A stretch of DNA of 64,000 nucleotides, from contig JAFQOO010000010.1 of NCBI GenBank assembly GCA_017403145.1, forward strand, positions 1-64,000, read 5' to 3'. Below the pieces are notes generated by a model that saw only the letters and a list, made by a program, of their open reading frames with translations, made no database searches and had not been told where the DNA came from. Shown here piece by piece: positions 8,285 to 16,278 of this stretch. Source of the stretch: Clostridia bacterium (GTDB taxonomy: Bacteria > Bacillota > Clostridia > Christensenellales > DTU072). Position 1 is the stretch's first letter; every line of letters starts with the position of its first letter. Position numbers and translations under genes: made by a program.

Positions 8285-9694
8285 TTACGATATGATTTCA
8301 CAAAATCTTTTATATGCCACATCCCACTCTGTCGTTCTTTTTTTGCTAAAACGTGTTACCTTTTCCGTTTCGGCAATTATTTTTCGCCCCTCGTCGACAT
8401 CATTTATTTCACCAAGTGCAATAAGTTGTAATATAATGTTGCCAAGAGCAGTAGCTTCAACCGGCCCTGCAATAACAGGAATACCTATGCTTTCAGAGGC
8501 TAGTTCACACAAGAATCCATCTTTTGAACCACCACCCATAAGGTGAAGTACTTCAAAGCTTTTTTGGGCGCACGCGCTGATTTGCTCAAGAGCAAGTCTA
8601 TATTTCATAACAAGACTTTCATAAATACAACGTACTATTTGACCGATAGTCAAAGGCACCGGTTGGTTTGTTTTTTTACAATATGCTTTTATCTTGTCAA
8701 TCAAATCGCCATGTGCCGAAAAATCCGAGGCATCTGGGTCTATAAAACAACGAAATTGCTCACTTGCTCTAGCCATACCTTCAAGTTCATCGTAAGATAA
8801 ACTCATTCCATTTTTTTTCAAATCTTGTCGTAGTTGTTGAATGAGCCAAAGCCCACTAATGTTTTTAAGAAAGTTTATTTTCCCATTGGCTCCCATTTCG
8901 TTAGAAAGGTCGCACTCCGTGCTTTCTTTTGTGATAATCGGAGTATCTACTTCACATCCCATAAGCGACCAAGTGCCACAGGAAAGGAAAGCCACGTTTT
9001 TAGTTTGCGTGGGCATTGCTACGACAGCACATTGCGTATCGTGTCCGGCAACACTTATGACTGGCACTCCGTTATAGTAGCCGTTTATCGTTGCGCTCTT
9101 TTTCAAAGCTGGAAACAACTCTTTTTTAATACCAAAAGTATCTAAAACTTTCTTACTCCATTCCCCTTTAATCATATCAAACATTTGCGAGGTTGATGCT
9201 ATAGTAATTTCACAAACCTTTTCCCCGGTAAGGAGATATGCAAATAAATCTGGCATAAAAAGCAATTTATCTGCATTATTAAGGTCCTTGTCACAAAGCA
9301 GTTGAAAAAGGGTGTTGATGTTCATTATTTGATTGCCGGTTTCTGCAAATATTGCTTCCGCTGGCATTTTTGCAAATGCAATCTCCAAGGCGTTAGCGGT
9401 GCGACTATCGCGATAATGATACGGCTCGTGTATAACATTGCCATCTTTATCAAGAAGAGCATAATCAACGCCCCAAGTATCAAAAGCGATTGAATCGACT
9501 TTCCCTGCCTTTTTAATCGCAGTTTTAATTTCATTCAAAATCATATCAACATTATGACAAACATGCCCATCAACTATTTTGGGTATGTTTTCAAAACGAT
9601 GGATTTCCGAATACTTTATACTTTTTCCGTCAAAAACTCCTTTTATTGCTCTTCCGGAAGAAGCGCCAAAATCAAAAGCTAAAACCGTTCTCAT
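8285..9694 (-). CDS. FGGY sugar kinase, RhaB family (probable L-fuculokinase)
   Basis: Phosphorylates a ketose, here most likely L-fuculose to fuculose-1-phosphate. The 469-aa protein has the two-lobed ASKHA fold: FDFGASSGR phosphate loop at residues 6-14, IAFDTWGVDYAL with the catalytic-type Asp near residue 75, CGTWSLMG, and the C-terminal MGGGSKDGF and GPVEATALGN motifs. These motifs are those of rhamnulokinase (RhaB) rather than E. coli FucK. Position between fucI and the class II aldolase argues for fuculose, and cross-activity on rhamnulose is possible. An AGAAGG site lies 14 bases before the ATG. Confidence 0.87.
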   Translation of the reverse strand: MRTVLAFDFGASSGRAIKGVFDGKSIKYSEIHRFENIPKIVDGHVCHNVDMILNEIKTAIKKAGKVDSIAFDTWGVDYALLDKDGNVIHEPYHYRDSRTANALEIAFAKMPAEAIFAETGNQIMNINTLFQLLCDKDLNNADKLLFMPDLFAYLLTGEKVCEITIASTSQMFDMIKGEWSKKVLDTFGIKKELFPALKKSATINGYYNGVPVISVAGHDTQCAVVAMPTQTKNVAFLSCGTWSLMGCEVDTPIITKESTECDLSNEMGANGKINFLKNISGLWLIQQLRQDLKKNGMSLSYDELEGMARASEQFRCFIDPDASDFSAHGDLIDKIKAYCKKTNQPVPLTIGQIVRCIYESLVMKYRLALEQISACAQKSFEVLHLMGGGSKDGFLCELASESIGIPVIAGPVEATALGNIILQLIALGEINDVDEGRKIIAETEKVTRFSKKRTTEWDVAYKRFCEIIS

Positions 9695-9716
9695 CCCATC
9701 TTGACCTTCTAACCAT

Positions 9717-10427
9717 TTAGTCCTTCTTGTGAAGCAAGTTATCTTCCGGATTAAAAACTTTATAACCGGGATGCCTACCGGTTACTCTATAGTATCCTCT
9801 TAAATCAATGAGCTTTTGTATGTTCTCCTTGCTAATATCGTGACTACCGCCCAAAATAACGGCATTAATCGTTATTTTTGCCCAAAGCTCAAGACTTTCC
9901 ATTCTATAAAAGGCGGTTATTACGTCGCTTCCCACTGCAAGCGCTCCATGGTTTTCTAAAAGCATAACGTCATGTTCTTCAAGGTATGGTTCGATTGAGT
10001 CCGGAACCTCCGAAGTAGATGGTGTGCCATAAGGAGTGAGTGGTACCGAACCGATAACGGCAACGTCCTCTATCATGTTATACATATCCATTGCCTTATG
10101 TGCTACGGCAAAACCTGTAGCCCCTGGAGGGTGAGCGTGAATTACACTAAAAACGTCCTCTCTCTTTTGATAACAACGAAGATGCATTTTGATTTCACTT
10201 GATGGACGATATCCTTCGTTGGCTTCAAGGATATTGCCTTCTTTGTCAAGAATAACGAGTTTTTCCGGTGTAATAAATGCTTTGCTGATGCCTGTAGGCG
10301 TAGCAATAATCCTTCCATCTGGAAGTTTTGCACTAACGTTTCCATCATTTGCAGCAACCCAGCCAAGTTGCCACATTTTATGACATACGTCACATATTTG
10401 TTCTTTTATTTCTTGTATTTGTTCCAT
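9717..10427 (-). CDS. fucA: L-fuculose-phosphate aldolase (class II aldolase)
   Basis: Cleaves L-fuculose-1-phosphate to dihydroxyacetone phosphate and L-lactaldehyde. The 236-aa protein is a class II aldolase/adducin family member. Visible are the phosphate-binding NDGNVSAKL, GISK, the catalytic Glu in PSSEIKMH, the zinc ligands in VIHAHPPG and the third His in LLENHGALAVG. It is the first gene of the fuc operon. The promoter's -10 box ends six bases before the ATG and no Shine-Dalgarno is visible, so translation may start leaderless. A related ribulose-5-phosphate epimerase is less likely given fucI and the kinase downstream. Confidence 0.88.
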   Translation of the reverse strand: MEQIQEIKEQICDVCHKMWQLGWVAANDGNVSAKLPDGRIIATPTGISKAFITPEKLVILDKEGNILEANEGYRPSSEIKMHLRCYQKREDVFSVIHAHPPGATGFAVAHKAMDMYNMIEDVAVIGSVPLTPYGTPSTSEVPDSIEPYLEEHDVMLLENHGALAVGSDVITAFYRMESLELWAKITINAVILGGSHDISKENIQKLIDLRGYYRVTGRHPGYKVFNPEDNLLHKKD

Positions 10428-10433
10428 GTTTTC

Positions 10434-10462
10434 ATACTAGCACAGGATAAACAAAAAGTCAA
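10434..10462 (-). promoter_or_regulatory. Promoter of the fucA-kinase-fucI operon, predicted leaderless
   Basis: On the minus strand, TTGACT (10462-10457), 17-bp spacer and TAGTAT (10439-10434). The fucA ATG begins at 10427, six bases after the -10 box, so the predicted transcription start coincides with the start codon. Confidence 0.65.
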
Positions 10463-10530
10463 TATCCATATATTATTATCTAAAGAACAATCCCCAACAT
10501 TTATTTCAAAATTCTTTATATAAGTTTGTA

Positions 10531-10558
10531 TTGACATATGGTGTTTATATGTTAAAAT
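10531..10558 (+). promoter_or_regulatory. Promoter of the MFS permease with internal dyad
   Basis: TTGACA (10531-10536), 16-bp spacer, TAAAAT (10553-10558), upstream of the permease ATG at 10594. The spacer contains CATAT...ATATG (10535-10551), a short dyad that could be an operator for fucose-responsive control. Confidence 0.6.
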
Positions 10559-10593
10559 AATATGGTGAATAATTATTTTTTGGAGTGTTGATT

Positions 10594-11943
10594 ATGAGTG
10601 ATATCAATAATGCTTCCGTTAAAACCACTAAACTAGGTGCTAAGATTTGGACTTGCGCACTAGTTTTCGGGTTGGTTGGTCAAATCGCTTGGTCGGTAGA
10701 AAATATGTACTTTGCTACTTTGGCACAAGATATTTTTAGTAACGTTCATCGCCAAGACCTCGCAACCATCGTAAGTACCCTGATGATATGGCTAAGCGCT
10801 ATCGCTGCTACCACTACAACGATTTTCGCAGGTGGATTTATTGATAAAATCGGTAAGCGTAAACCCTTTATCGCTTATGGTTATCTTGCTTGGGGTGCTA
10901 CTATTATGCTATTTGCTGCTATACCAATGTCGCCCAAAGAAGAGGCTCTCGGTTTGGTTGCAGCACTACTCGTTATTTTCGACTGCATTATGACCTTCTT
11001 TGGCTCGACTGCAAACGATGCTGCGTTTAACACTTGGATGACCGACGTTACCGACACCACCAATCGTGGTAAAGTTAATGCAGTTATGTCGGTATTTAGT
11101 ATAGTTGCATTCGTAATCGTATTCGTGCTTGCAATGTTCCTCTATAATGCCGATAACGCATCTAACGCATTATTCTTTATTGTGCTTGGTGCATTCCCCA
11201 TCGTTACAGGCTTCGTCGCAATATTCTTAATGCAAGATAGCCCCAATATCGTAAAAAATAGCAATCCCAATTACCTAAAAGAGACCTTCTATGGTTTCCG
11301 TCCCACGGTTATTAAAGACAACAAAATGTTATACGTTTGTCTAACTGCAAGCTGTATTTTAGGTATATCTCAACAAACCTTCTTCTCTTACCTAATCAAC
11401 TTTATTTTGAACACTTTGGGTATAAAAGATTTTATCGTTCCCCTTGCAATCGTAATAGTTCTTGCAGGCGCATTTACCGCAGTTACCGGTATGCTTTGCG
11501 ACAAGTATGGCAGAAAGAATTTCTATATTCCACTAGTTCTTATTGTTATAATCAGCACTCTGGTAATATACCTTATGAAGTTTATGCCCCAATCTTCCTA
11601 CGTTTACGTTCTAGTAGTTGCAGGCACCTTTATGCTTGGCGCGTTACTTGCTGGCGGTAGTGCTTTGATGTCCTCTTTCCAAGACTATATTCCCAAGGGT
11701 TCCGAAGGTAGATTCCAAGGCGTAAGAATGTGCTTTACCGTACTACTCCCAATGTTGATTGGTCCCTTGATTACTTTGATAATCAACCTTATGAAAGTAG
11801 ATAATCAATCGGTTGACTACCTACCTCCCTTTGAAATCTTCCTTGCTGCGGCAGTTATAGCGGTATTCGCTCTAGTACCTATCTATTTCGTAAGAAAAGA
11901 TTCCGATAGACTACGTAACGACTTGCTAAAGGACAAAGAATAA
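10594..11943 (+). CDS. MFS transporter, probable fucose/fucoside permease
   Basis: Twelve-helix-type major facilitator of 449 aa. Hydrophobic segments fill the whole length, and the loop GGFIDKIGKRKPF between the second and third helices matches the MFS motif A (GxxxDRxGRR). CDKYGRKNF repeats it in the second half. Start is the ATG at 10594 behind TTTGGAG; an upstream GTG sits inside that site. It is divergent from the fuc operon, suggesting it brings in L-fucose or a fucosyl oligosaccharide. It does not look like classical FucP. The substrate is inferred from context only. Confidence 0.78.
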   Translation: MSDINNASVKTTKLGAKIWTCALVFGLVGQIAWSVENMYFATLAQDIFSNVHRQDLATIVSTLMIWLSAIAATTTTIFAGGFIDKIGKRKPFIAYGYLAWGATIMLFAAIPMSPKEEALGLVAALLVIFDCIMTFFGSTANDAAFNTWMTDVTDTTNRGKVNAVMSVFSIVAFVIVFVLAMFLYNADNASNALFFIVLGAFPIVTGFVAIFLMQDSPNIVKNSNPNYLKETFYGFRPTVIKDNKMLYVCLTASCILGISQQTFFSYLINFILNTLGIKDFIVPLAIVIVLAGAFTAVTGMLCDKYGRKNFYIPLVLIVIISTLVIYLMKFMPQSSYVYVLVVAGTFMLGALLAGGSALMSSFQDYIPKGSEGRFQGVRMCFTVLLPMLIGPLITLIINLMKVDNQSVDYLPPFEIFLAAAVIAVFALVPIYFVRKDSDRLRNDLLKDKE

Positions 11944-11977
11944 TAGGCTTAGTAGACACTTGAATTACAACAACGAA

Positions 11978-12011
11978 AAAAGAGAGAACAGCTAGTTTTG
12001 TTCTCTCTTTT
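11978..12011. terminator. Bidirectional terminator
   Basis: AAAAGAGAGAACA (11978-11990) pairs with TGTTCTCTCTTTT (11999-12011), an 8-base loop and T-rich ends on both strands. It lies between the converging permease and propeller-protein genes. Confidence 0.85.
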
Positions 12012-12041
12012 ACTTTTATTAGGGTTCCCTAACTCCTTATT

Positions 12042-13013
12042 TTAAACCTTTTGCATAAGTATGCCAATATGCTCTCTACCACGAATATTATCACTCGTAT
12101 TACGTGCGTTGAAGTAAAGTCTAAAAGCTCCGTTATACTTTACTAGGTTGCAAGCATAAACGTATTGTTTCATCCAATTTTTATTCTTCCCTTTCGTTAC
12201 TGCGGGTGTTAAGAACTCCTTAACGAAATCGAACTTGATACCATCTTCCGACTTTAAAAGCATAATGGTAGAATGTGATTTATTGCCATCTTTGTAAATA
12301 CCGTTTTGGAGTGCAATATAGCTATCGTTTAGCTTATAAACTTTTATGCAACCGGAGCATAAGTTAAGATATTTGCTGTTCTCATCGGGGGATATGATGG
12401 GTTTTTCTATTGGTGTAAAAGGGCCCTCTAAATTTTCGCTTTCCGCATAGGCTATGTGCGTGGGCTCCGAAAAATAGCAATCTTTAATGTAGGTAAGTCC
12501 TGCCGAAAAATACAAACGATAATTTCCGTTCTCTCCCGTTAAGAAAGGATTGGAAATGGATGTTCCCATTTTACCACTCATATAGGGACGAGTATCATCG
12601 ATTATGAGCTCGGGTTCCGACCAAGTCTTGAGGTCTTTTGAGGTAACCAGATATATCTTGGATTTCCATTTGCCATTTACTAACGCTATAGCCTTTTTGA
12701 GAAGGTTTTCCGTACGCTCATAGTACATATAATAAACCCCGTCGATATATTTGCAATCGGGGCGCATAGCACAAGGTACCACCCTTTGCTCCCTTTGCCA
12801 ATTTATACCATCTTCGCTCACAAAGGAATAAATGCCAAGTAGCCCGTGACAAAACAGATGCCATTTACCATCGTGGCTATCATTCGGTGTGATTACGCTT
12901 GGGTCGGCAACAATGGGAGTTACTCCAAAAGCCTTTATAACAGGATTCCCTTCGTAAAGATAGAATTCTCCATTTGCAATTTCATCAAAATTAGCATCGA
13001 TATAATTTACCAT
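12042..13013 (-). CDS. Five-bladed beta-propeller glycosidase-like protein (GH43/GH117/GH130 type)
   Basis: Intracellular 323-aa protein with propeller-blade repeats typical of the GH43/GH32/GH117/GH130 superfamily. Examples are ADPSVI followed by GKWHLFCHG, DGINWQREQRV, DGVYYMYYER, SKDLKTWSEPELI, NGNYRLYFSAG and YNGAFRLYFNAR. The Asp in ADPS is the likely blade-one catalytic or binding Asp. No signal peptide. RBS AAAGGGG precedes the ATG. The exact family and substrate cannot be fixed by eye. It is a single gene convergent with the permease. Confidence 0.7.
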   Translation of the reverse strand: MVNYIDANFDEIANGEFYLYEGNPVIKAFGVTPIVADPSVITPNDSHDGKWHLFCHGLLGIYSFVSEDGINWQREQRVVPCAMRPDCKYIDGVYYMYYERTENLLKKAIALVNGKWKSKIYLVTSKDLKTWSEPELIIDDTRPYMSGKMGTSISNPFLTGENGNYRLYFSAGLTYIKDCYFSEPTHIAYAESENLEGPFTPIEKPIISPDENSKYLNLCSGCIKVYKLNDSYIALQNGIYKDGNKSHSTIMLLKSEDGIKFDFVKEFLTPAVTKGKNKNWMKQYVYACNLVKYNGAFRLYFNARNTSDNIRGREHIGILMQKV

Positions 13014-13043
13014 AGTATCCCCTTTTGATATTTATTTATCGTT

Positions 13044-13072
13044 AACTATGATACTACGAAACTATGAAAAAA
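13044..13072 (-). promoter_or_regulatory. Candidate promoter of the beta-propeller gene
   Basis: On the minus strand, TTGATT, a 17-bp spacer and TATCAT lie some 40 bases upstream of the ATG at 13013. The match to consensus is moderate, and the placement fits the leader with its AAAGGGG site. Confidence 0.4.
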
Positions 13073-13190
13073 TCAAGGTGGATAATATCTTGCCACCACG
13101 TTTATTTGTAATAAATTTGTAAGAACTTTGTAAAACGCTCGTAAAAACACTTTCGTATCATTATAGCAGAAAGACAAAGGAGTGAAAAAT

Positions 13191-14741
13191 ATGATAACCA
13201 TTGCTCTAACAGGTGCTAGCGGTGCTATGGGTAAAGAAACGCTAAAAGCTCTTATGGCATCACAACATAATTTCAAAGTTAAGCTACTCTTATTAAAGTC
13301 GGATAAAGCTTTTGGGCTCAAAGTAAAAAGTCAATACAAAAGTCGAATTGAAATAATATACGGCGACGTTCGTTCGTATGAGGATTGTCTAGACCTTGTT
13401 AAAGATAGTCGTTACGTTCTTCATTTAGCCGCCCTTATTCCACCGAAAGCCGATTATAACCAAGACACCACCATCGCGATAAATTATAATGGCACAAAAA
13501 ACATAGTCGACGCTATAAAATCCTTATCCTCTCCCCCTAAGCTAGTTCACGTTTCCACCGTTGCAATATATGGTAATCGCAACCATAAGCATCCTTGGGG
13601 TAGGGTTGGCGACCCTTTGCTACCTAGCATCTTCGACGTGTATGCAACAAGTAAAATGAAAGCGGAAAGGTACGTGCTAGAAAGCGGTTTAGAACATTTT
13701 GCAGTATTACGTCAAACGGGCATTTTGCACGATAACCTTCTTATTAACAACGTTAAAGATGGTCTTATGTTCCATACTCCGTGGAATACCCCTATCGAAT
13801 GGGTTACCGCAAAGGATAGCGGAATACTTATGTCCAGAATTGTTGAACGCGACCTAGAAAACTCCATACCCTTTTTCTGGAAAAAGGTATATAACGTAGG
13901 CGGTGGAAAAGGCTATAGACAAACGGGCTACGACACCTTTGACGACGGATTTAAAGTTATAGGTGGTAACGTAGAAAGTTTCTTTGAACCTTATTGGAAT
14001 AGCGATAGGAATTTCCATTGCTTTTGGTTTAACGATAGCAACGTTCTAAACGATATGTTCCATTTCCAAAACGGAAGTTCTGATACCTTTTGGCAAGACT
14101 TTAAAAAAAGTCATCGTTTATATTCCGTAGCGAAGATTTTACCACCGGCTATTGTTAGGAAAATGGTTATCGAGCCTTTGCTAAACGACGAAAACGCCCC
14201 TTCAAAATGGATACGCGACGATAATAATGCAAGAGTTAAGGTTGCCTTTAGCATCCCTGATTTAAAGCAAAAATATAGTGATTGGAAAAGCTTTCCACTA
14301 CTGAAAAACAATCTTTGTAACGATGGATTTTACGACTACGAAAAAGCAAAAAATTCACCCTCTTCCCATATGCTAAATCACGGATACGACGAATCAAAGC
14401 CGGATAGTGAGCTAGATATTGAAGATATGCAAATGGTCGCAAAATTTAGAGGCGGTCAATGTTTATCTAAAACTATGTTAAAGGGCGATTTATACACTCC
14501 TTTAACCTGGCGTTGCCACAAAGGACATATATTCCGTTCCTCCCCTTACACCATTCTCAAAGCCGGACATTGGTGCGAAGAATGTGCGCCCCTAACCACT
14601 TGGAATTATGACCTAACCGTGCCTTACGTACCCTTTTACCAACAAGTATGGTACGACTCTTTCCCAACGAAGGAAAGCAACGTTTACACCCTAGTAAACA
14701 ACCAAGCAAGCCTTATAAAAGGAGCAGTATATGAAAGTTAA
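13191..14741 (+). CDS. NAD-dependent epimerase/dehydratase (extended SDR) with C-terminal zinc-binding domain
   Basis: 516 aa. Residues 1-330 form an extended short-chain dehydrogenase: dinucleotide-binding TGASGAMG at residues 7-14, LHLAALIPPKADY, and the catalytic YATSK. The last 100 residues carry a treble-clef-like pattern, TWRCHKGHIF then GHWCEECAP, as in zinc domains of some nuclease-associated proteins. I do not know a characterised protein with this fusion. Start is the ATG at 13191: AAAGGAG (13176-13182) overlaps the in-frame GTG at 13182. Its end overlaps the next gene by 11 bases. Substrate is unknown; sugar-nucleotide or polyketide-like reduction is possible. Confidence 0.8.
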   Translation: MITIALTGASGAMGKETLKALMASQHNFKVKLLLLKSDKAFGLKVKSQYKSRIEIIYGDVRSYEDCLDLVKDSRYVLHLAALIPPKADYNQDTTIAINYNGTKNIVDAIKSLSSPPKLVHVSTVAIYGNRNHKHPWGRVGDPLLPSIFDVYATSKMKAERYVLESGLEHFAVLRQTGILHDNLLINNVKDGLMFHTPWNTPIEWVTAKDSGILMSRIVERDLENSIPFFWKKVYNVGGGKGYRQTGYDTFDDGFKVIGGNVESFFEPYWNSDRNFHCFWFNDSNVLNDMFHFQNGSSDTFWQDFKKSHRLYSVAKILPPAIVRKMVIEPLLNDENAPSKWIRDDNNARVKVAFSIPDLKQKYSDWKSFPLLKNNLCNDGFYDYEKAKNSPSSHMLNHGYDESKPDSELDIEDMQMVAKFRGGQCLSKTMLKGDLYTPLTWRCHKGHIFRSSPYTILKAGHWCEECAPLTTWNYDLTVPYVPFYQQVWYDSFPTKESNVYTLVNNQASLIKGAVYES

Positions 14742-15555
14742 TATATATTATTTCTCGGGAACCGGTAACACCTTTAAAGTTGCCGAAACTCTAAAAAACG
14801 AGCTTGAACTACTAAACTCAAACGTTATAATAGAAAACCTAGAAAATCACCCCGATTATACCCCTTGCGATACCCTTGTGCTTGCCTATCCTGTATGGGG
14901 TTTTGGCGCGCCCAAAATCGTTACCGACTTTGTAAAAAACTTGCCTTGCGACGTAATAAAAGTATACTTTTTAAAAACTTCAGGCGAGCCCTTATCGCTC
15001 AACGATGCAAGTTCCCTTTCTCTTATTAAAGTCCTAAAGAAAAAAGGGTATATGGTATCGGGGGAATATCATTACGTTATGCCTTATAATATGGTTTTTA
15101 GACACGAAGACACCCTTGCGAGCAAAATGCTTTTAACAGCAAAAGAAAGATTGAAAACTTGTGCAAAAGAAATTAGAGCAGGTTTGATTACCCCCATTTC
15201 TATGCCTATAAAAGCGCGCTTTATGAATCGTCTTTGTTCTATAGAAGATTTAGGAATGCGCCTCAACGGAAATCTATATTCGGTAAACAAGAATAGTTGC
15301 ATAGGTTGTAATAAGTGCTTGAAGAATTGCCCTACTAAAAATATCACCTTCCATAGTGGTAAATATCACTTTGGTAACAACTGTATGGGTTGTGCGCGTT
15401 GTGCATTTCATTGCCCTACCAATGCTATTAACACGGGTATCCTAAATTTTCTTAAAGTAAACGGACCTTACGATTTTACGCTAAAAACCGATGAAGTCAA
15501 GCTTCCCAACTACTGTAAAAAATCTTACGAAAGGTATTTCAAAGTTGAAAAATAA
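14731..15555 (+). CDS. EFR1-type flavodoxin/ferredoxin fusion
   Basis: Electron-transfer protein of 274 aa. The N-terminal flavodoxin-like domain has the FMN phosphate loop YFSGTGNTFKVAE. The C-terminal part has two 4Fe-4S clusters, CIGCNKCLKNCP and CMGCARCAFHCP. RBS AAGGAG precedes the ATG. It overlaps the SDR-zinc gene by 11 bases, so the pair is probably co-translated, and the flavin/iron-sulfur protein may supply electrons to the SDR partner. That link is inferred. The EFR1 family is widespread in gut Clostridia and uncharacterised. Confidence 0.88.
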   Translation: MKVNIYYFSGTGNTFKVAETLKNELELLNSNVIIENLENHPDYTPCDTLVLAYPVWGFGAPKIVTDFVKNLPCDVIKVYFLKTSGEPLSLNDASSLSLIKVLKKKGYMVSGEYHYVMPYNMVFRHEDTLASKMLLTAKERLKTCAKEIRAGLITPISMPIKARFMNRLCSIEDLGMRLNGNLYSVNKNSCIGCNKCLKNCPTKNITFHSGKYHFGNNCMGCARCAFHCPTNAINTGILNFLKVNGPYDFTLKTDEVKLPNYCKKSYERYFKVEK

Positions 15556-15573
15556 AACCATTAGGTTTATAAT
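15545..15573 (+). promoter_or_regulatory. Consensus promoter of the two-component operon, predicted leaderless
   Basis: TTGAAA (15545-15550, inside the end of the previous gene), 17-bp spacer, TATAAT (15568-15573). The ATG at 15580 comes six bases later, with no Shine-Dalgarno between, which predicts an mRNA beginning at the start codon. Confidence 0.75.
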
Positions 15574-15579
15574 ACAAGT

Positions 15580-16278
15580 ATGGAAAACGTATCTAGACAA
15601 ATTTTAATAGCAGAAGATAACGTAGAGCTAAGCGATATGCTTCGCAACTATCTTGTGCGTGCCGGCCACGTCGTACTCCAAGCTTTCGATGGAAAACAAG
15701 CTGTCGATTTAACAAAAGCACTCGACGTAGACTTGGTTCTTCTCGATATTATGATGCCTCGCCTTGACGGATTCTCTGTAATCAAAGAAATTCGTCGTAT
15801 AAAAAATATACCTATCATAATAACTAGTGCCAAAGTAAGCGAAGAAGACAAAGAGAAGATGTTCAATTTGGGTGCCGATGATTATATAACCAAACCATTT
15901 TCTCTTAAAGAGGCAGTCCTTCGCGTAAACGCGCAGTTGCGTAGATACTACGATTTTAATACACGCCAAGTAGCAAACGAGTGCTTGGGCAAAACGTATG
16001 GGGCATTAACCATAAACAGCTCTAAGTTCGAGGTCAAGGTTAACGACCAACCTATAAATTTAACAAACAAAGAATTTTCTTTGTTGGAGCTACTTACAAG
16101 CGAACCCAATCGTATCTTTTCTAAATCACAGATTCTAGACAAAGTTTGGGGAACGGAAGATTATATAGAGGAAAATACCGTTGCGGTTACTATTGCTCGC
16201 CTTCGTGAAAAACTATCAAAGCACGGGGTAAACAACGTAGTTACGGTTTGGGGGTTTGGATACAAATGGCAAAGCTAA
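15580..16278 (+). CDS. OmpR/PhoB-family response regulator
   Basis: DNA-binding response regulator of 232 aa. The receiver domain (about 7-125) has acidic residues Glu12-Asp13, the phosphoacceptor Asp56 in LVLLDIMMP and the conserved Lys in DDYITKPF. The winged-helix effector (about 135-232) has the typical NLTNKEFSLLELL and VWG...VAVTIARLREKL segments. It overlaps the kinase gene by 13 bases. Start ATG appears leaderless with respect to the consensus promoter upstream. Target genes are unknown; neighbours are redox and glycosidase genes. Confidence 0.93.
   Translation: MENVSRQILIAEDNVELSDMLRNYLVRAGHVVLQAFDGKQAVDLTKALDVDLVLLDIMMPRLDGFSVIKEIRRIKNIPIIITSAKVSEEDKEKMFNLGADDYITKPFSLKEAVLRVNAQLRRYYDFNTRQVANECLGKTYGALTINSSKFEVKVNDQPINLTNKEFSLLELLTSEPNRIFSKSQILDKVWGTEDYIEENTVAVTIARLREKLSKHGVNNVVTVWGFGYKWQS

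Noticed and set aside
9717..11943. Possible classical FucP permease for fucose
   Set aside because: The divergent permease lacks the FucP family signature as I know it; it is reported as an MFS transporter with inferred substrate.
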